A stretch of DNA of 13,569 bases from Candidatus Neoanaerotignum tabaqchaliae (GCA_904420235.1 CAJFUS010000015.1:1-13569); one strand, 5' to 3'; counted from the stretch's first letter, positions 1 through 7,309 are shown. The notes: a model not told the origin generated them from the sequence alone. Numbers and translations are program-made.

Positions 1-1598
1 CTCTTAAGCGAAGCTGGAAGGTGCTCCTCAAGCTCCTCTGGCGTCCATATTGTGTTAAGAAGGAAGCTTCCGCCCTCTTTAAGGTCGCCTATAAGGTCGT
101 ATTTATCAACATAGGCTTGGTTATGACAAGCTATAAAGTTAGCGGCTTTAATCTGATATGAGCCTTCAATTTTCTTAGGACCGAAACGAAGGTGAGAAAT
201 TGTAACACCGCCTGATTTCTTTGAGTCATAAGCAAAGTAAGCCTGAGCGTTATAGTCTGTGTGGTCACCGATAATCTTAACGGCTGATTTGTTGGCGCCT
301 ACTGTACCGTCAGAACCAAGTCCCCAGAATTTGCATGAGAAATTGCCTTCAGGAGTTGAATCGAAAGGCTCTGCAAAATCAGGAAGTGAAAGGTTTGTAA
401 CATCGTCAACAATTGATACTGTAAAACCGTTTTTCGGCTCGTCCTGCCAAAGATTCTGGTAAACGGCCATAACGTCCATAGGTGTAAAGTCTTTTGAACC
501 AAGGCCATAGCGTCCGCCTACTATAACAGGCTTTCTGTCGCTGTCGGCAAATACGTTTTTAACATCAAGGTAAAGAGGCTCGCCAAGGGAACCAGGCTCT
601 TTTGTTCTGTCAAGAACAGCAATTCTCTTAGCTGTCTCAGGAACAGCCTCAAGAAGAGCCTCGGCAACAAACGGTCTGTAAAGATGAACTTCAACAAGAC
701 CAAGCTTTTTGCCTCTTGCGTTCCAATACTCAATAGTCTCTCTTATAACACCGCATGATGAACCCATAGATATTATTACGTCTTCAGCCTGTGGGTCGCC
801 ATAATAGTTGAAAAGTTTATAATCTGTTCCGGCAATCTCGTTAATTTTGTTCATATAATCCTGAACTATTCCCGGAACTGCTGTGTAGAATTTGTTTACA
901 GACTCCCTTGACTGGAAGAATACGTCAGGGTTCTCAGCCGAGCCTCTGCTCTTAGGATGGTCAGAGTTAAGGGCATTATCCCTGAAAGCTCTTAAAGCGT
1001 CATAATCAACAAGCTGAGCTAAATCATCATAGTCAATAAGCTCTATTTTCTGATACTCATGGCTTGTTCTGAAGCCGTCAAAGAAATGTAATACAGGAAT
1101 TCTGCTCTTAATAGCCGAAAGATGAGCTATACAGCCCATATGGAAAGCCTGCTGAACAGAGCTTCCGGCAAGAAGTGTGAAACCTGTGTTGCGGCAAGTC
1201 ATAACGTCCTGGTGGTCGCCAAAAATTGAAAGAGCATTTGAGGCAAGAGCACGGGCGCTTACATGAAATACGCCTGGAAGAAGTTCTCCGGCTATTTTAT
1301 ACATGTTTGGAAGCATAAGCATAAGTCCTTGGCTTGCCGTATATGTTGAGGCAAGACCGCCGCCCTGAAGAACGCCGTGAACGGCTCCTGCCGCACCGCC
1401 TTCATGCTGCATCTCTCTAACCTCAACTTTTTGGCCGAAAATGTTTTTCTTTCCGTTGGCGCTCCACTCGTCAACCATTTCCGCCATAACTGATGAAGGA
1501 GTGATAGGGTAGATTGTGGCAACTTCTGTAAAGGCATAGGATGCGTAAGCGGCAGCCGTATTACCGTCCATAGTTGCTTTCTTTAATGGTTTTTTCAT
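1..1598 (-). CDS. nifJ: Pyruvate:ferredoxin (flavodoxin) oxidoreductase, N-terminal part (C-terminus outside window)
   Basis: Oxidatively decarboxylates pyruvate with CoA to acetyl-CoA, CO2 and reduced ferredoxin; a central cytoplasmic step of fermentation in anaerobes. The 532 visible codons carry the family's N-terminal pyruvate/TPP region: YPITPSS (about residues 30-36), the HEGGAAGA segment with the TPP-activating glutamate (E66), and VSARALA with the arginine (R116) that matches the pyruvate-contacting arginine of Desulfovibrio africanus PFOR. The GLGSDGTVGANK segment near 427-438 marks the start of the gamma-type domain. Full-length enzymes are about 1,170 residues, so the two 4Fe-4S ferredoxin-like clusters and the C-terminal TPP domain lie beyond the left edge. 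The frame is open to the edge, so the end is truncated by the window and not broken. The ATG at 1598 follows an AGGAGGG ribosome binding site at good spacing. It is the only gene on its visible transcript and has its own promoter. Confidence 0.97.
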   Translation of the reverse strand, partial: MKKPLKKATMDGNTAAAYASYAFTEVATIYPITPSSVMAEMVDEWSANGKKNIFGQKVEVREMQHEGGAAGAVHGVLQGGGLASTYTASQGLMLMLPNMYKIAGELLPGVFHVSARALASNALSIFGDHQDVMTCRNTGFTLLAGSSVQQAFHMGCIAHLSAIKSRIPVLHFFDGFRTSHEYQKIELIDYDDLAQLVDYDALRAFRDNALNSDHPKSRGSAENPDVFFQSRESVNKFYTAVPGIVQDYMNKINEIAGTDYKLFNYYGDPQAEDVIISMGSSCGVIRETIEYWNARGKKLGLVEVHLYRPFVAEALLEAVPETAKRIAVLDRTKEPGSLGEPLYLDVKNVFADSDRKPVIVGGRYGLGSKDFTPMDVMAVYQNLWQDEPKNGFTVSIVDDVTNLSLPDFAEPFDSTPEGNFSCKFWGLGSDGTVGANKSAVKIIGDHTDYNAQAYFAYDSKKSGGVTISHLRFGPKKIEGSYQIKAANFIACHNQAYVDKYDLIGDLKEGGSFLLNTIWTPEELEEHLPASLK

Positions 1599-1716
1599 TA
1601 TTTTCCCTCCTGTTAATATATGGTTGCTGCATACAAATATAATCTTTTATTGTTGCAAGTTGTAAACGATATAGCCGCATAACAGATTATATAGTTGTAT
1701 GAAAAACACTCTATTT

Positions 1717-1745
1717 ATTTTAGCATAATATTTTTTTTAACTCAA
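1717..1745 (-). promoter_or_regulatory. Probable sigma-A promoter of nifJ
   Basis: Read on the minus strand, a TTGAGT -35 box (1745-1740) is followed after exactly 17 bases by TAAAAT (1722-1717), preceded by TGC, which is an extended -10 element. This predicts a start near 1710 and a leader of about 110 bases before the nifJ ATG. A second perfect TATAAT lies inside that leader (1691-1686) but has no recognisable -35 box. The odd-centred palindrome GTTAATTTAAC at 1764-1774 sits about 20 bases upstream of the -35 box and could be an operator. It resembles half of a Rex site but has the wrong spacing. Confidence 0.55.
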
Positions 1746-2003
1746 CATATTACGGAATATTTCGTTAATTTAACAACAATATTTATATTAAAATAGCTCT
1801 TCAAACTCTAAAAATATACATTTTTTCGCTTTAAAGGCCAATTCTTAATCCGTAAATTTTGAAAAAAGGTTTTTAATAACAAGAATGCACAATTCATTCT
1901 TTAAAACGTATGTAAAATTATACAAACCATAGTAATTATACAGTTTAAATTTATTGATTTATTATTACAAGTTTTGTCCTTTATGTCTTTTTCTCTTTTT
2001 AAC
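1746..2003. other. AT-rich gene-free spacer between the MoxR gene and nifJ
   Basis: No coding frame of believable composition was found on either strand. The only structure seen besides the palindrome at 1764-1774 is a 7-bp perfect inverted repeat, AAGAATG (1881-1887) and CATTCTT (1895-1901) with a 7-base loop. On the minus strand it lies about 100 bases after the MoxR stop. It could act as a weak terminator for that operon, but no clean T-run follows it directly (the T6 run comes some 12 bases later). Confidence 0.3.
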
Positions 2004-3539
2004 TTACAGCTCCGAAAGCATACTTCTTATATCGTCAATATCGTTTAACAGGCTTTTCTGCCTTTGCTTATAAAGAAGCTGTTTATTATACTGGTAAAAC
2101 TTGACGCATCCGTTTTCGTCTATAAACTTAATGCTGTAATATCCGGCATTAAGCTCCGTAACAAATATAATCATCTCTTGGCTTTGACCAAAAACAAGCT
2201 CCATAAAATCAAAGGCATTGTTAAGGGCGTCGGACACTGAGTCGACAGTCTCCTGTCTTTTATCAACTTCCGCAGCAAAAAGGAATTTTATTTTCTCAAA
2301 GCCTTCTTCACAGTTTACAATATTTTCCTTAAGCAGCTCATTAACAAAATCCTCCGCCTTGTCAATTATTGACATTTTAAAACGGCCCTCCGCCTTTGTT
2401 ATAATTTTATTTTTAACCTCTTTTGACACTTCATCTCTTTTAATGTTTATAACGGGCCTTATAATTTCCTCAGGATGTTTTGTTTTAGCGTACTGACTTA
2501 AAAGCTGAGGCTTAATTTCCTTTAAAATTCCCTGAAGCCCTGTTAAAAATATGTCAGCTCTATCGGCCTTTTTAAACATGTCGTTAAGGGCCGATAAAAT
2601 AAGATTAACAACACTTAAGCGCTCATCAAAAGGTGCAAGGCGCAGTCTGTCAACATAGGCATTTTGAATGTTTCCCTTAAGTATATCCGGTATGGAATAA
2701 TCCTTTTTATATTTTCTGTAAAGCTCAATGTAGCTGGAAAAATCTCTGGCTGTTTTTTTGTTTTGTATATACTGATAAACAACGTCAAAATCGACAGTTT
2801 TGCCAATACGGCTGTAAACGTCCATTATTTTGGATAAATCCTCCCAGCCTCTGGCAGTAGCGAAGATTTTACCCTCAGCAGTATTTCTTACACAATAAAA
2901 ATTTTCTTTTTTTATGTCAAGATATGATATTATGGCATCGTTTACTCCAGCTTTAACGGCGTATTCCTTCCATACGTCATAGTCCTCCGAAACCTCTATT
3001 TTTTTAACCCTGTCAAGGGTAACTATGTCAAATTCCCTTACGGACTTGTTGTATTCCGGAGGATTGCCCGCTGAAACTATTATCCAGCCGTCTGGCACCT
3101 TATGACTGCCAAAAGTTTTATACTGCAAAAACTGAAGCATTGCCGGAGCCAACGTCTCAGAAGCGCAGTTTATCTCGTCAATAAAAAGTATGCCTTCTTT
3201 AATTCCCGTTTCCTCAATCTGCTTATAAACGGAAGCTATAATCTCGCTCATCGTATATTCCGTTATGGAATATTTTTCTCCGCCAAACTCCCTTTCCTCT
3301 ATATATGGCAAACCAATGGCGCTCTGCCTTGTGTGGTGGGTAATCGTGTATGAAACAAGGCCAATTTTACACTCCGACGCTATCTGCCGCATAATAGCCG
3401 TTTTGCCTATGCCTGGAGGGCCTATAATTAAAAGTGGTCTTTGGCTTTCAGTTGGTATAACATAATCTCCAAACTCGTCCTTTAAAAGATATGCCTCTAT
3501 TGAGTTTTTAATTTCCTCTTTTGCTTTTTTTATATTCAA
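2004..3539 (-). CDS. MoxR-like AAA+ ATPase (AAA_5/dynein-related type) of the LRR-VWA-MoxR operon
   Basis: A cytoplasmic AAA+ motor of 511 residues, likely working with the VWA protein encoded just upstream. Visible motifs: Walker A GPPGIGKT at 40-47, Walker B ILFIDE at 117-122, a sensor-1 asparagine in SAGNP (N159), a candidate arginine finger in LDRVKK (R177) and a sensor-2 arginine in ATARGWEDLS (R230). This order is that of MoxR/AAA_5 ATPases, which usually remodel or activate targets together with VWA proteins. The protein is longer than a typical MoxR (about 300-350 residues): residues from about 240 to 511 form a mainly charged, helical-looking extension that I do not recognise. The start is a TTG with a GGAGG ribosome binding site at ideal spacing; it begins 2 bases after the stop of the VWA gene, so translation is probably coupled. 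The partner and substrate are unknown; the AAA+ assignment is secure. Confidence 0.93.
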   Translation of the reverse strand: MNIKKAKEEIKNSIEAYLLKDEFGDYVIPTESQRPLLIIGPPGIGKTAIMRQIASECKIGLVSYTITHHTRQSAIGLPYIEEREFGGEKYSITEYTMSEIIASVYKQIEETGIKEGILFIDEINCASETLAPAMLQFLQYKTFGSHKVPDGWIIVSAGNPPEYNKSVREFDIVTLDRVKKIEVSEDYDVWKEYAVKAGVNDAIISYLDIKKENFYCVRNTAEGKIFATARGWEDLSKIMDVYSRIGKTVDFDVVYQYIQNKKTARDFSSYIELYRKYKKDYSIPDILKGNIQNAYVDRLRLAPFDERLSVVNLILSALNDMFKKADRADIFLTGLQGILKEIKPQLLSQYAKTKHPEEIIRPVINIKRDEVSKEVKNKIITKAEGRFKMSIIDKAEDFVNELLKENIVNCEEGFEKIKFLFAAEVDKRQETVDSVSDALNNAFDFMELVFGQSQEMIIFVTELNAGYYSIKFIDENGCVKFYQYNKQLLYKQRQKSLLNDIDDIRSMLSEL

Positions 3540-3553
3540 AATTAAAATCCTCC
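3537..3553 (-). promoter_or_regulatory. Ribosome binding site and TTG start of the MoxR gene, embedded in the end of the VWA gene
   Basis: On the minus strand GGAGG (3553-3549) forms part of the last Gly-Gly codons of the VWA protein. Its TAA stop follows (3544-3542), then two bases, then the TTG start (3539-3537). The distance from GGAGG to TTG is 9 bases. No in-frame ATG near this point has a comparable site. The layout implies that ribosomes ending the VWA gene restart on the ATPase gene. Confidence 0.7.
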
Positions 3554-5014
3554 GTTCTTTAAAAGTTCTTCCTCGTCAACAATAATTTCAGAAGCCCATG
3601 GCGGCACGCCAGAATCGTCATAGCTTTGGCTCAAAAACACAAACGCCGTTTCATAGGGCGGCATTTTCACAGGATACTGCCCATATCCGTCGGTAAAATA
3701 AATCATGCCCTTAAGCTGGAAATTTTTATTTTCCTCCATAAGAGAATTTACATACTCAAAGGCCGGCCTAAAATCGGTTCCTCCAAAACCCCTTGCCTCA
3801 AAAGACTTAACATATTTCTCAAACTCCTCTTTGCAGGTAATAACCGTGTCGCTTTGAACCTTGCTGTCGCACTGTATTATATGCAGATTTATTTTTCTGA
3901 AGAAGCTTTCGCTGTCACTTAATATAGAGTATGTCTCGCTTAAAAAGCCTTTTATTAAATCTCCCGAGCATGAGGCCGATGTGTCCAAAACAATGGCGAA
4001 CTCGTCTATTTTTGAGTCGTCTTTATACTCAAGAGACTCTATGAGCGGCATATTTCCATACACTTTAAGACCATAAGTATAATATATATAGTCATAGCTG
4101 TCTAAATCAAGGCGCATAACCTCTCGGCGCACAAAAAACTTTCTTAAAAACTCACGGTAGTTATATCTCGGCCTGTTCTCAAAGGCTATGTACTTTATAA
4201 GCTCCCCTGCCTTTTCAGCGCTCTCCTTAGAGAATGTCTCCATTTCCGTTTGGGTTTTGGTGCTTATTTCCCGCCATTTGTCGTCAAAATCTTTCCCGCT
4301 TCTTGGTACGCCCTTCTCGCTTTGGTCATTTTTTCCGCTGTCATTCCCGTTTTGAGTATTTCCGCTGTTTTCGCCCTCATCATCGCTTTCCTCACCGCCG
4401 CCGTCATTTTCGGAGCCGTTTTCACCTTCGTTTGAATTGTCTGGAATCTGAACATTTTGTTTAATATCATCATAAACAACCCAAAACGAGTGGTCATCAA
4501 CAATGAACTCCGCGGCAAGACTTTTAATTTCCTCATCATTAAGGCCCTTGCTCTCAATAAGCCTGTAAATGGCCTGAGCCGAAACCGTTTTTATATTGGC
4601 CTCAACCTCATAGTACACCTGACGTTTTTCAGCTGTCATATCGCGGCGCAGATTTTTATAGCTTAATGAGTCTATAATATACTCCGCCGTAATATCGCAG
4701 GCTATATTCCAAAGCTCCCTCTGCCTGTTTTCCCTTGATGACGGGTGGCGGAATATACAGTGAAAAATCATATGAAGATATGCCCTGTTTATCCATTTTA
4801 AATCGAACCTGTATTTTTCTATTAAAAACATTGGCGAGTAGTATATATAGTACCCGTCCGTGCCTATGGTCCCTGTTTTGTCGCTGGCGGCGTATTTAAA
4901 TCCGCCGAAAGCCATGGCAAGAAACCGCATATTTAAATAAAGCTCGCTTCGGGATGTTTCAAGTATATTTTCACCCACTCGCTCAAGCTTGTGTATAATG
5001 TCATACTGCTCCAT
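3542..5014 (-). CDS. DUF2201-type metallopeptidase-like plus VWA-like domain protein, partner of the MoxR ATPase
   Basis: A 490-residue protein with three parts. The N-terminal region (about 1-180) looks like the DUF2201 putative metallopeptidase domain: HMIFHCIFRH at 81-90 holds the three histidines in the HxxxHxxxxH spacing, followed by an IACDITAEYIID segment, but the glutamate expected after the first histidine is Met. A very acidic, Gly/Ser/Asn-rich linker follows (about 193-236). The C-terminal part is VWA-like, with a metal-ion-dependent adhesion site: DTSAS at 344-348, GGTD at 411-414 and FTDG at 440-443. Such proteins pair with MoxR ATPases. Here the ATPase gene starts 2 bases downstream and the LRR gene ends 14 bases upstream, so all three are one operon. 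The ATG at 5014 follows AGGCGGTG. The family call is firm from architecture; the peptidase activity is doubtful and the role unknown. Confidence 0.88.
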   Translation of the reverse strand: MEQYDIIHKLERVGENILETSRSELYLNMRFLAMAFGGFKYAASDKTGTIGTDGYYIYYSPMFLIEKYRFDLKWINRAYLHMIFHCIFRHPSSRENRQRELWNIACDITAEYIIDSLSYKNLRRDMTAEKRQVYYEVEANIKTVSAQAIYRLIESKGLNDEEIKSLAAEFIVDDHSFWVVYDDIKQNVQIPDNSNEGENGSENDGGGEESDDEGENSGNTQNGNDSGKNDQSEKGVPRSGKDFDDKWREISTKTQTEMETFSKESAEKAGELIKYIAFENRPRYNYREFLRKFFVRREVMRLDLDSYDYIYYTYGLKVYGNMPLIESLEYKDDSKIDEFAIVLDTSASCSGDLIKGFLSETYSILSDSESFFRKINLHIIQCDSKVQSDTVITCKEEFEKYVKSFEARGFGGTDFRPAFEYVNSLMEENKNFQLKGMIYFTDGYGQYPVKMPPYETAFVFLSQSYDDSGVPPWASEIIVDEEELLKNGGF

Positions 5015-5028
5015 AAAACACCGCCTTT

Positions 5029-5973
5029 TTATAAATCAAAGGTTTTTCTTCTGGCCCCAAAGTTTCTTTGCCTTATATCAATAAGGGCCGCCGTAAAATC
5101 GGGACGCTTTAGTTCAGAGGCAGTTTCTATGGCCTTTGATATATTGTCGGCCGTAAAAACACCGTAATCCTCCATTTTGTCAAAAGCCTCTAACATTTCC
5201 ATAAAAACCGCCGCCCTAACAGCGCTTTCTATATTTGCAGATATATAATCCCTGTAAATTTCTTTATATCCGCTTTCAAGTTTTATGTCATTCATAAGCC
5301 TGTTAACGGCTATCTGACACATTGTTTCCGGCAGTTCCTCCATTTGCGCCCTTTTAAAGGCCCAGTCATAAGCCGAATAGTTTATGTTTCCCTTTTCAAT
5401 ACATTTTCTGTATAAAAGTCCTCCGCCATGGGTAACGGTTTCAAAAACCTTGGCATATGAACGGTCTATGTACTCATAGCCGAAGCTGGGGAAAAGCAGT
5501 CTAATTCCTTTGTCTTTTATATTAAGAGAAAAGGAACCGCTAAGCTCATTTAAAAATGAGGCAACCGACGAGGAAATACCGACATCAGATGATATTGTAA
5601 TATCGTTAAGGCCCTCACAGTTTTTAACAAAGCCGTCGCCTATATACTCAAGGCCCGAGGGCAGCTCCATGCGCTCAATGGCACGGCAGTTATAAAAGCA
5701 GTGGTCTCCGGCAAAATTCACCTTTGGGCCAAAATTAACGGCCTTAAGACCTCTGCACTCGCAAAAGGCGTAGTTTCCAACGCTTGCAAGGCTTTTAGGA
5801 AAACCAACCTCTTTAATCTCCCCATGGCCTCTGAAAGCCTCGGCCCCTATGGATACAACCTCAAGCCCGTCAATAAATTCCGGTATAATAACAAAGCTTT
5901 TTTGGCCGTTATATTTTTCTATAACCGCTCCTTCATTTAAAATACCATATTCAAAATCGCCATAATTTACCAT
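5029..5973 (-). CDS. BspA-type leucine-rich-repeat protein (LRR_5), first gene of the VWA-MoxR operon
   Basis: About 314 residues with no signal peptide or membrane segment, so probably cytoplasmic. The N-terminal half (about 30-135) has four or so irregular LRR_5 repeats of the BspA kind: recurring patterns such as 'IPEFIDGLEVVSIGAEAF', 'FPKSLASVGNYAFCEC', 'GDHCFYNC' and 'LPSGLEYIGDGFVKNCEGL'. The second half (about 170-end) is helical and unrecognised; its last 35 residues look like an ankyrin-like helix pair ending in a basic tail. LRR_5 proteins mostly bind other proteins, so the likely job is recognising or recruiting a target for the VWA-MoxR pair; this is inference. The start is uncertain: the ATG at 5973 is preferred over an in-frame GTG at 5982, and neither has a strong ribosome binding site. 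No convincing minus-strand promoter could be picked between this gene and the divergent HAD gene. Confidence 0.85.
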   Translation of the reverse strand: MVNYGDFEYGILNEGAVIEKYNGQKSFVIIPEFIDGLEVVSIGAEAFRGHGEIKEVGFPKSLASVGNYAFCECRGLKAVNFGPKVNFAGDHCFYNCRAIERMELPSGLEYIGDGFVKNCEGLNDITISSDVGISSSVASFLNELSGSFSLNIKDKGIRLLFPSFGYEYIDRSYAKVFETVTHGGGLLYRKCIEKGNINYSAYDWAFKRAQMEELPETMCQIAVNRLMNDIKLESGYKEIYRDYISANIESAVRAAVFMEMLEAFDKMEDYGVFTADNISKAIETASELKRPDFTAALIDIRQRNFGARRKTFDL

Positions 5974-6037
5974 AATAAACACACACCAACCATAAAAATT
6001 AAACCATATTAATCCTCTATTATTTTAATTGTTATTC

Positions 6038-6046
6038 TGATATAAT
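6038..6046 (+). promoter_or_regulatory. Extended -10 promoter of the HAD phosphatase gene
   Basis: TGATATAAT is a perfect TATAAT (6041-6046) with a TGn extension (6038-6040). No good -35 box lies 16-18 bases upstream, as is common for extended -10 promoters. The start would fall near 6053, about 35 bases before the ATG, with an AAAGGTGA ribosome binding site in the short leader. Confidence 0.55.
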
Positions 6047-6086
6047 TGCACTTGTGAAACAAAATATAAAGCAAAGGTGAAAATAT

Positions 6087-6893
6087 ATGAAAAAATATAA
6101 AGGAGCCGTATTTTTTGATTACGACGGCACTCTTACAGATAAAGACGAAAAAATATACGCTCCAACGGCAAAAACCGCCGAGGCTGTCAGGCGCCTTCAG
6201 CAAAATGGATACGCTGCCTGTCTTGCCACCGGAAGGAGCAAAAAATACATACCGCAGCTTAATATTAATTTTGACTGCGTAATAACCACAAACGGCGGCT
6301 GCACAATACACAAAGACAAAATACTTGGAGAACGTCCGTTTAATGATAGTACAATTAAAGACCTTGTAAACTATTTTAATCTAAGCGACATGATATATGT
6401 GCTTGAGCGTCCCGAAAAGTGCTTTGTTAATCTGCCAAATGACAGCCTTTTCAATCATATGATAGGACTTTTTTCTGTAAATCCAAATGTATTTACACCG
6501 CTTAACGAGCATATTCCCGAAAATGTGCATAAAATACTTTTGATATACAGAAATCATGAACAGCTTAAAGACTTAAAGGAAAAATTCTCTCATGACGTTA
6601 ATATAACATCCCCCGAGATGCGCCTTACAACCTGCGATATAAACCCAAAAGGCGTGTCAAAAGCCGACGGTGTAAAAGACGTATGCCAATATTTTGATAT
6701 TCCGTTAAACAACACATACGCCTTTGGCGACGGCGAAAACGACTATACAATGCTTAGGTCCGTCGAAAACGGCATAGCTATGCTGAATCACAATCCAAAG
6801 CTTAACAGCGTGGCATCATATATAACAGATTCCGTTAAAGACGAGGGAATTTATAAAGGTCTTGTGCATTTTGGCCTTATAGAACCTTTTTAA
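6087..6893 (+). CDS. Cof-type HAD-superfamily (IIB) phosphatase
   Basis: A 268-residue cytoplasmic hydrolase, the usual length for the Cof/IIB subfamily that dephosphorylates sugar phosphates, phosphorylated cofactors or similar small metabolites. Motif I is FFDYDGTLTD with nucleophile D11 and acid/base D13. Motif II is ATGRS with T48. The motif III lysine lies in NPKGVSKADGV (K188 or K192), and motif IV is FGDGENDYTML with D215 and D219. The C2-type cap falls between about 80 and 185. The substrate cannot be told from sequence. The ATG at 6087 follows AAAGGTGA. The gene stands alone, divergent from the LRR operon, with its own promoter; the next gene begins 476 bases later. Confidence 0.93.
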   Translation: MKKYKGAVFFDYDGTLTDKDEKIYAPTAKTAEAVRRLQQNGYAACLATGRSKKYIPQLNINFDCVITTNGGCTIHKDKILGERPFNDSTIKDLVNYFNLSDMIYVLERPEKCFVNLPNDSLFNHMIGLFSVNPNVFTPLNEHIPENVHKILLIYRNHEQLKDLKEKFSHDVNITSPEMRLTTCDINPKGVSKADGVKDVCQYFDIPLNNTYAFGDGENDYTMLRSVENGIAMLNHNPKLNSVASYITDSVKDEGIYKGLVHFGLIEPF

Positions 6894-6900
6894 GTTTCAT

Positions 6901-6981
6901 TGTCAGCAATTATTACGCTTATGATAATATCACATAACAGGACCTAATTCCACTGATTTTTTATGTTAAAATATGCTGACA
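6901..6981. repeat. 8-bp perfect inverted repeat TGTCAGCA/TGCTGACA framing 65 bases
   Basis: TGTCAGCA (6901-6908) and its exact reverse complement (6974-6981) enclose an AT-rich segment just after the HAD stop. It could be the closing stem of a structured RNA, a footprint of an old small element, or chance. No target duplication or further pairing was found by eye. Confidence 0.3.
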
Positions 6982-7065
6982 TCCCTTAAATCACTGAGCA
7001 TCCAAAAATTTATAGTCTATTTGTAAAGCAAATATTTAATTCAAATTTTTTAATAGGCAATACAA

Positions 7066-7108
7066 AACAGCAAGCTTGATTGGCATAAAAACCTAAAAGC
7101 TTGCTGTT
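7066..7108 (+). terminator. 12-bp perfect hairpin, probable terminator in the HAD-msrAB spacer
   Basis: AACAGCAAGCTT (7066-7077) pairs perfectly with AAGCTTGCTGTT (7097-7108) across a 19-base loop. The plus strand continues CTTTGTTTC, a broken T-run, and the left arm is preceded by AAAA. It fits an intrinsic terminator for the HAD transcript, although it is about 175 bases after the stop codon and the loop is large. It could instead be the 3' hairpin of a small RNA lying in this spacer. Confidence 0.5.
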
Positions 7109-7309
7109 CTTTGTTTCAAATTAAATTTTTATTTAAGCTGCGGCCTTAGCATTCGCGTCAAACGTTACTAAAACATAATAGTTTACATAAATAAATTAAA
7201 AATCAAGTTTCATGTTTTTATCAACTTTTCAACTATTTCATACTCTCAAAAATTCCCTTTCTTATGGTTTACATATTTAACGCATATTACACTTTATTTT
7301 TAGGCCGTG
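7109..7309. other. Gene-free AT-rich stretch upstream of msrAB
   Basis: No coding frame or RNA gene was recognised here. The more GC-rich piece near 7138-7165 (GCTGCGGCCTTAGCATTCGC) stands out from the AT-rich surroundings but forms no strong hairpin by eye. Confidence 0.25.

Noticed and set aside
1292..1537. An 81-codon minus-strand frame (and others at 299-733) inside nifJ.
   Set aside because: They are out-of-frame shadows on the same strand as nifJ; the real frame is continuous from 1598 to the edge.
1764..1774. A true Rex operator.
   Set aside because: The arms are separated by one base rather than the spacing of the 18-base consensus, so only a weak operator note is kept.
4234..4557. 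Several overlapping open frames on both strands within the VWA gene.
   Set aside because: They mirror the acidic low-complexity linker codons, have biased composition (Arg/Phe or Met/Lys-rich) and no ribosome binding site.
2004..5973. Calling the LRR-VWA-MoxR operon an antiphage system.
   Set aside because: No effector domain or neighbouring defence gene is visible, and the surroundings are core metabolism, so only an open-function cassette is claimed.
6009..6311. A 100-codon minus-strand open frame spanning the HAD gene start.
   Set aside because: It overlaps the firmly identified HAD gene and its promoter, lacks a family signature and reads as a shadow of the plus-strand codons.
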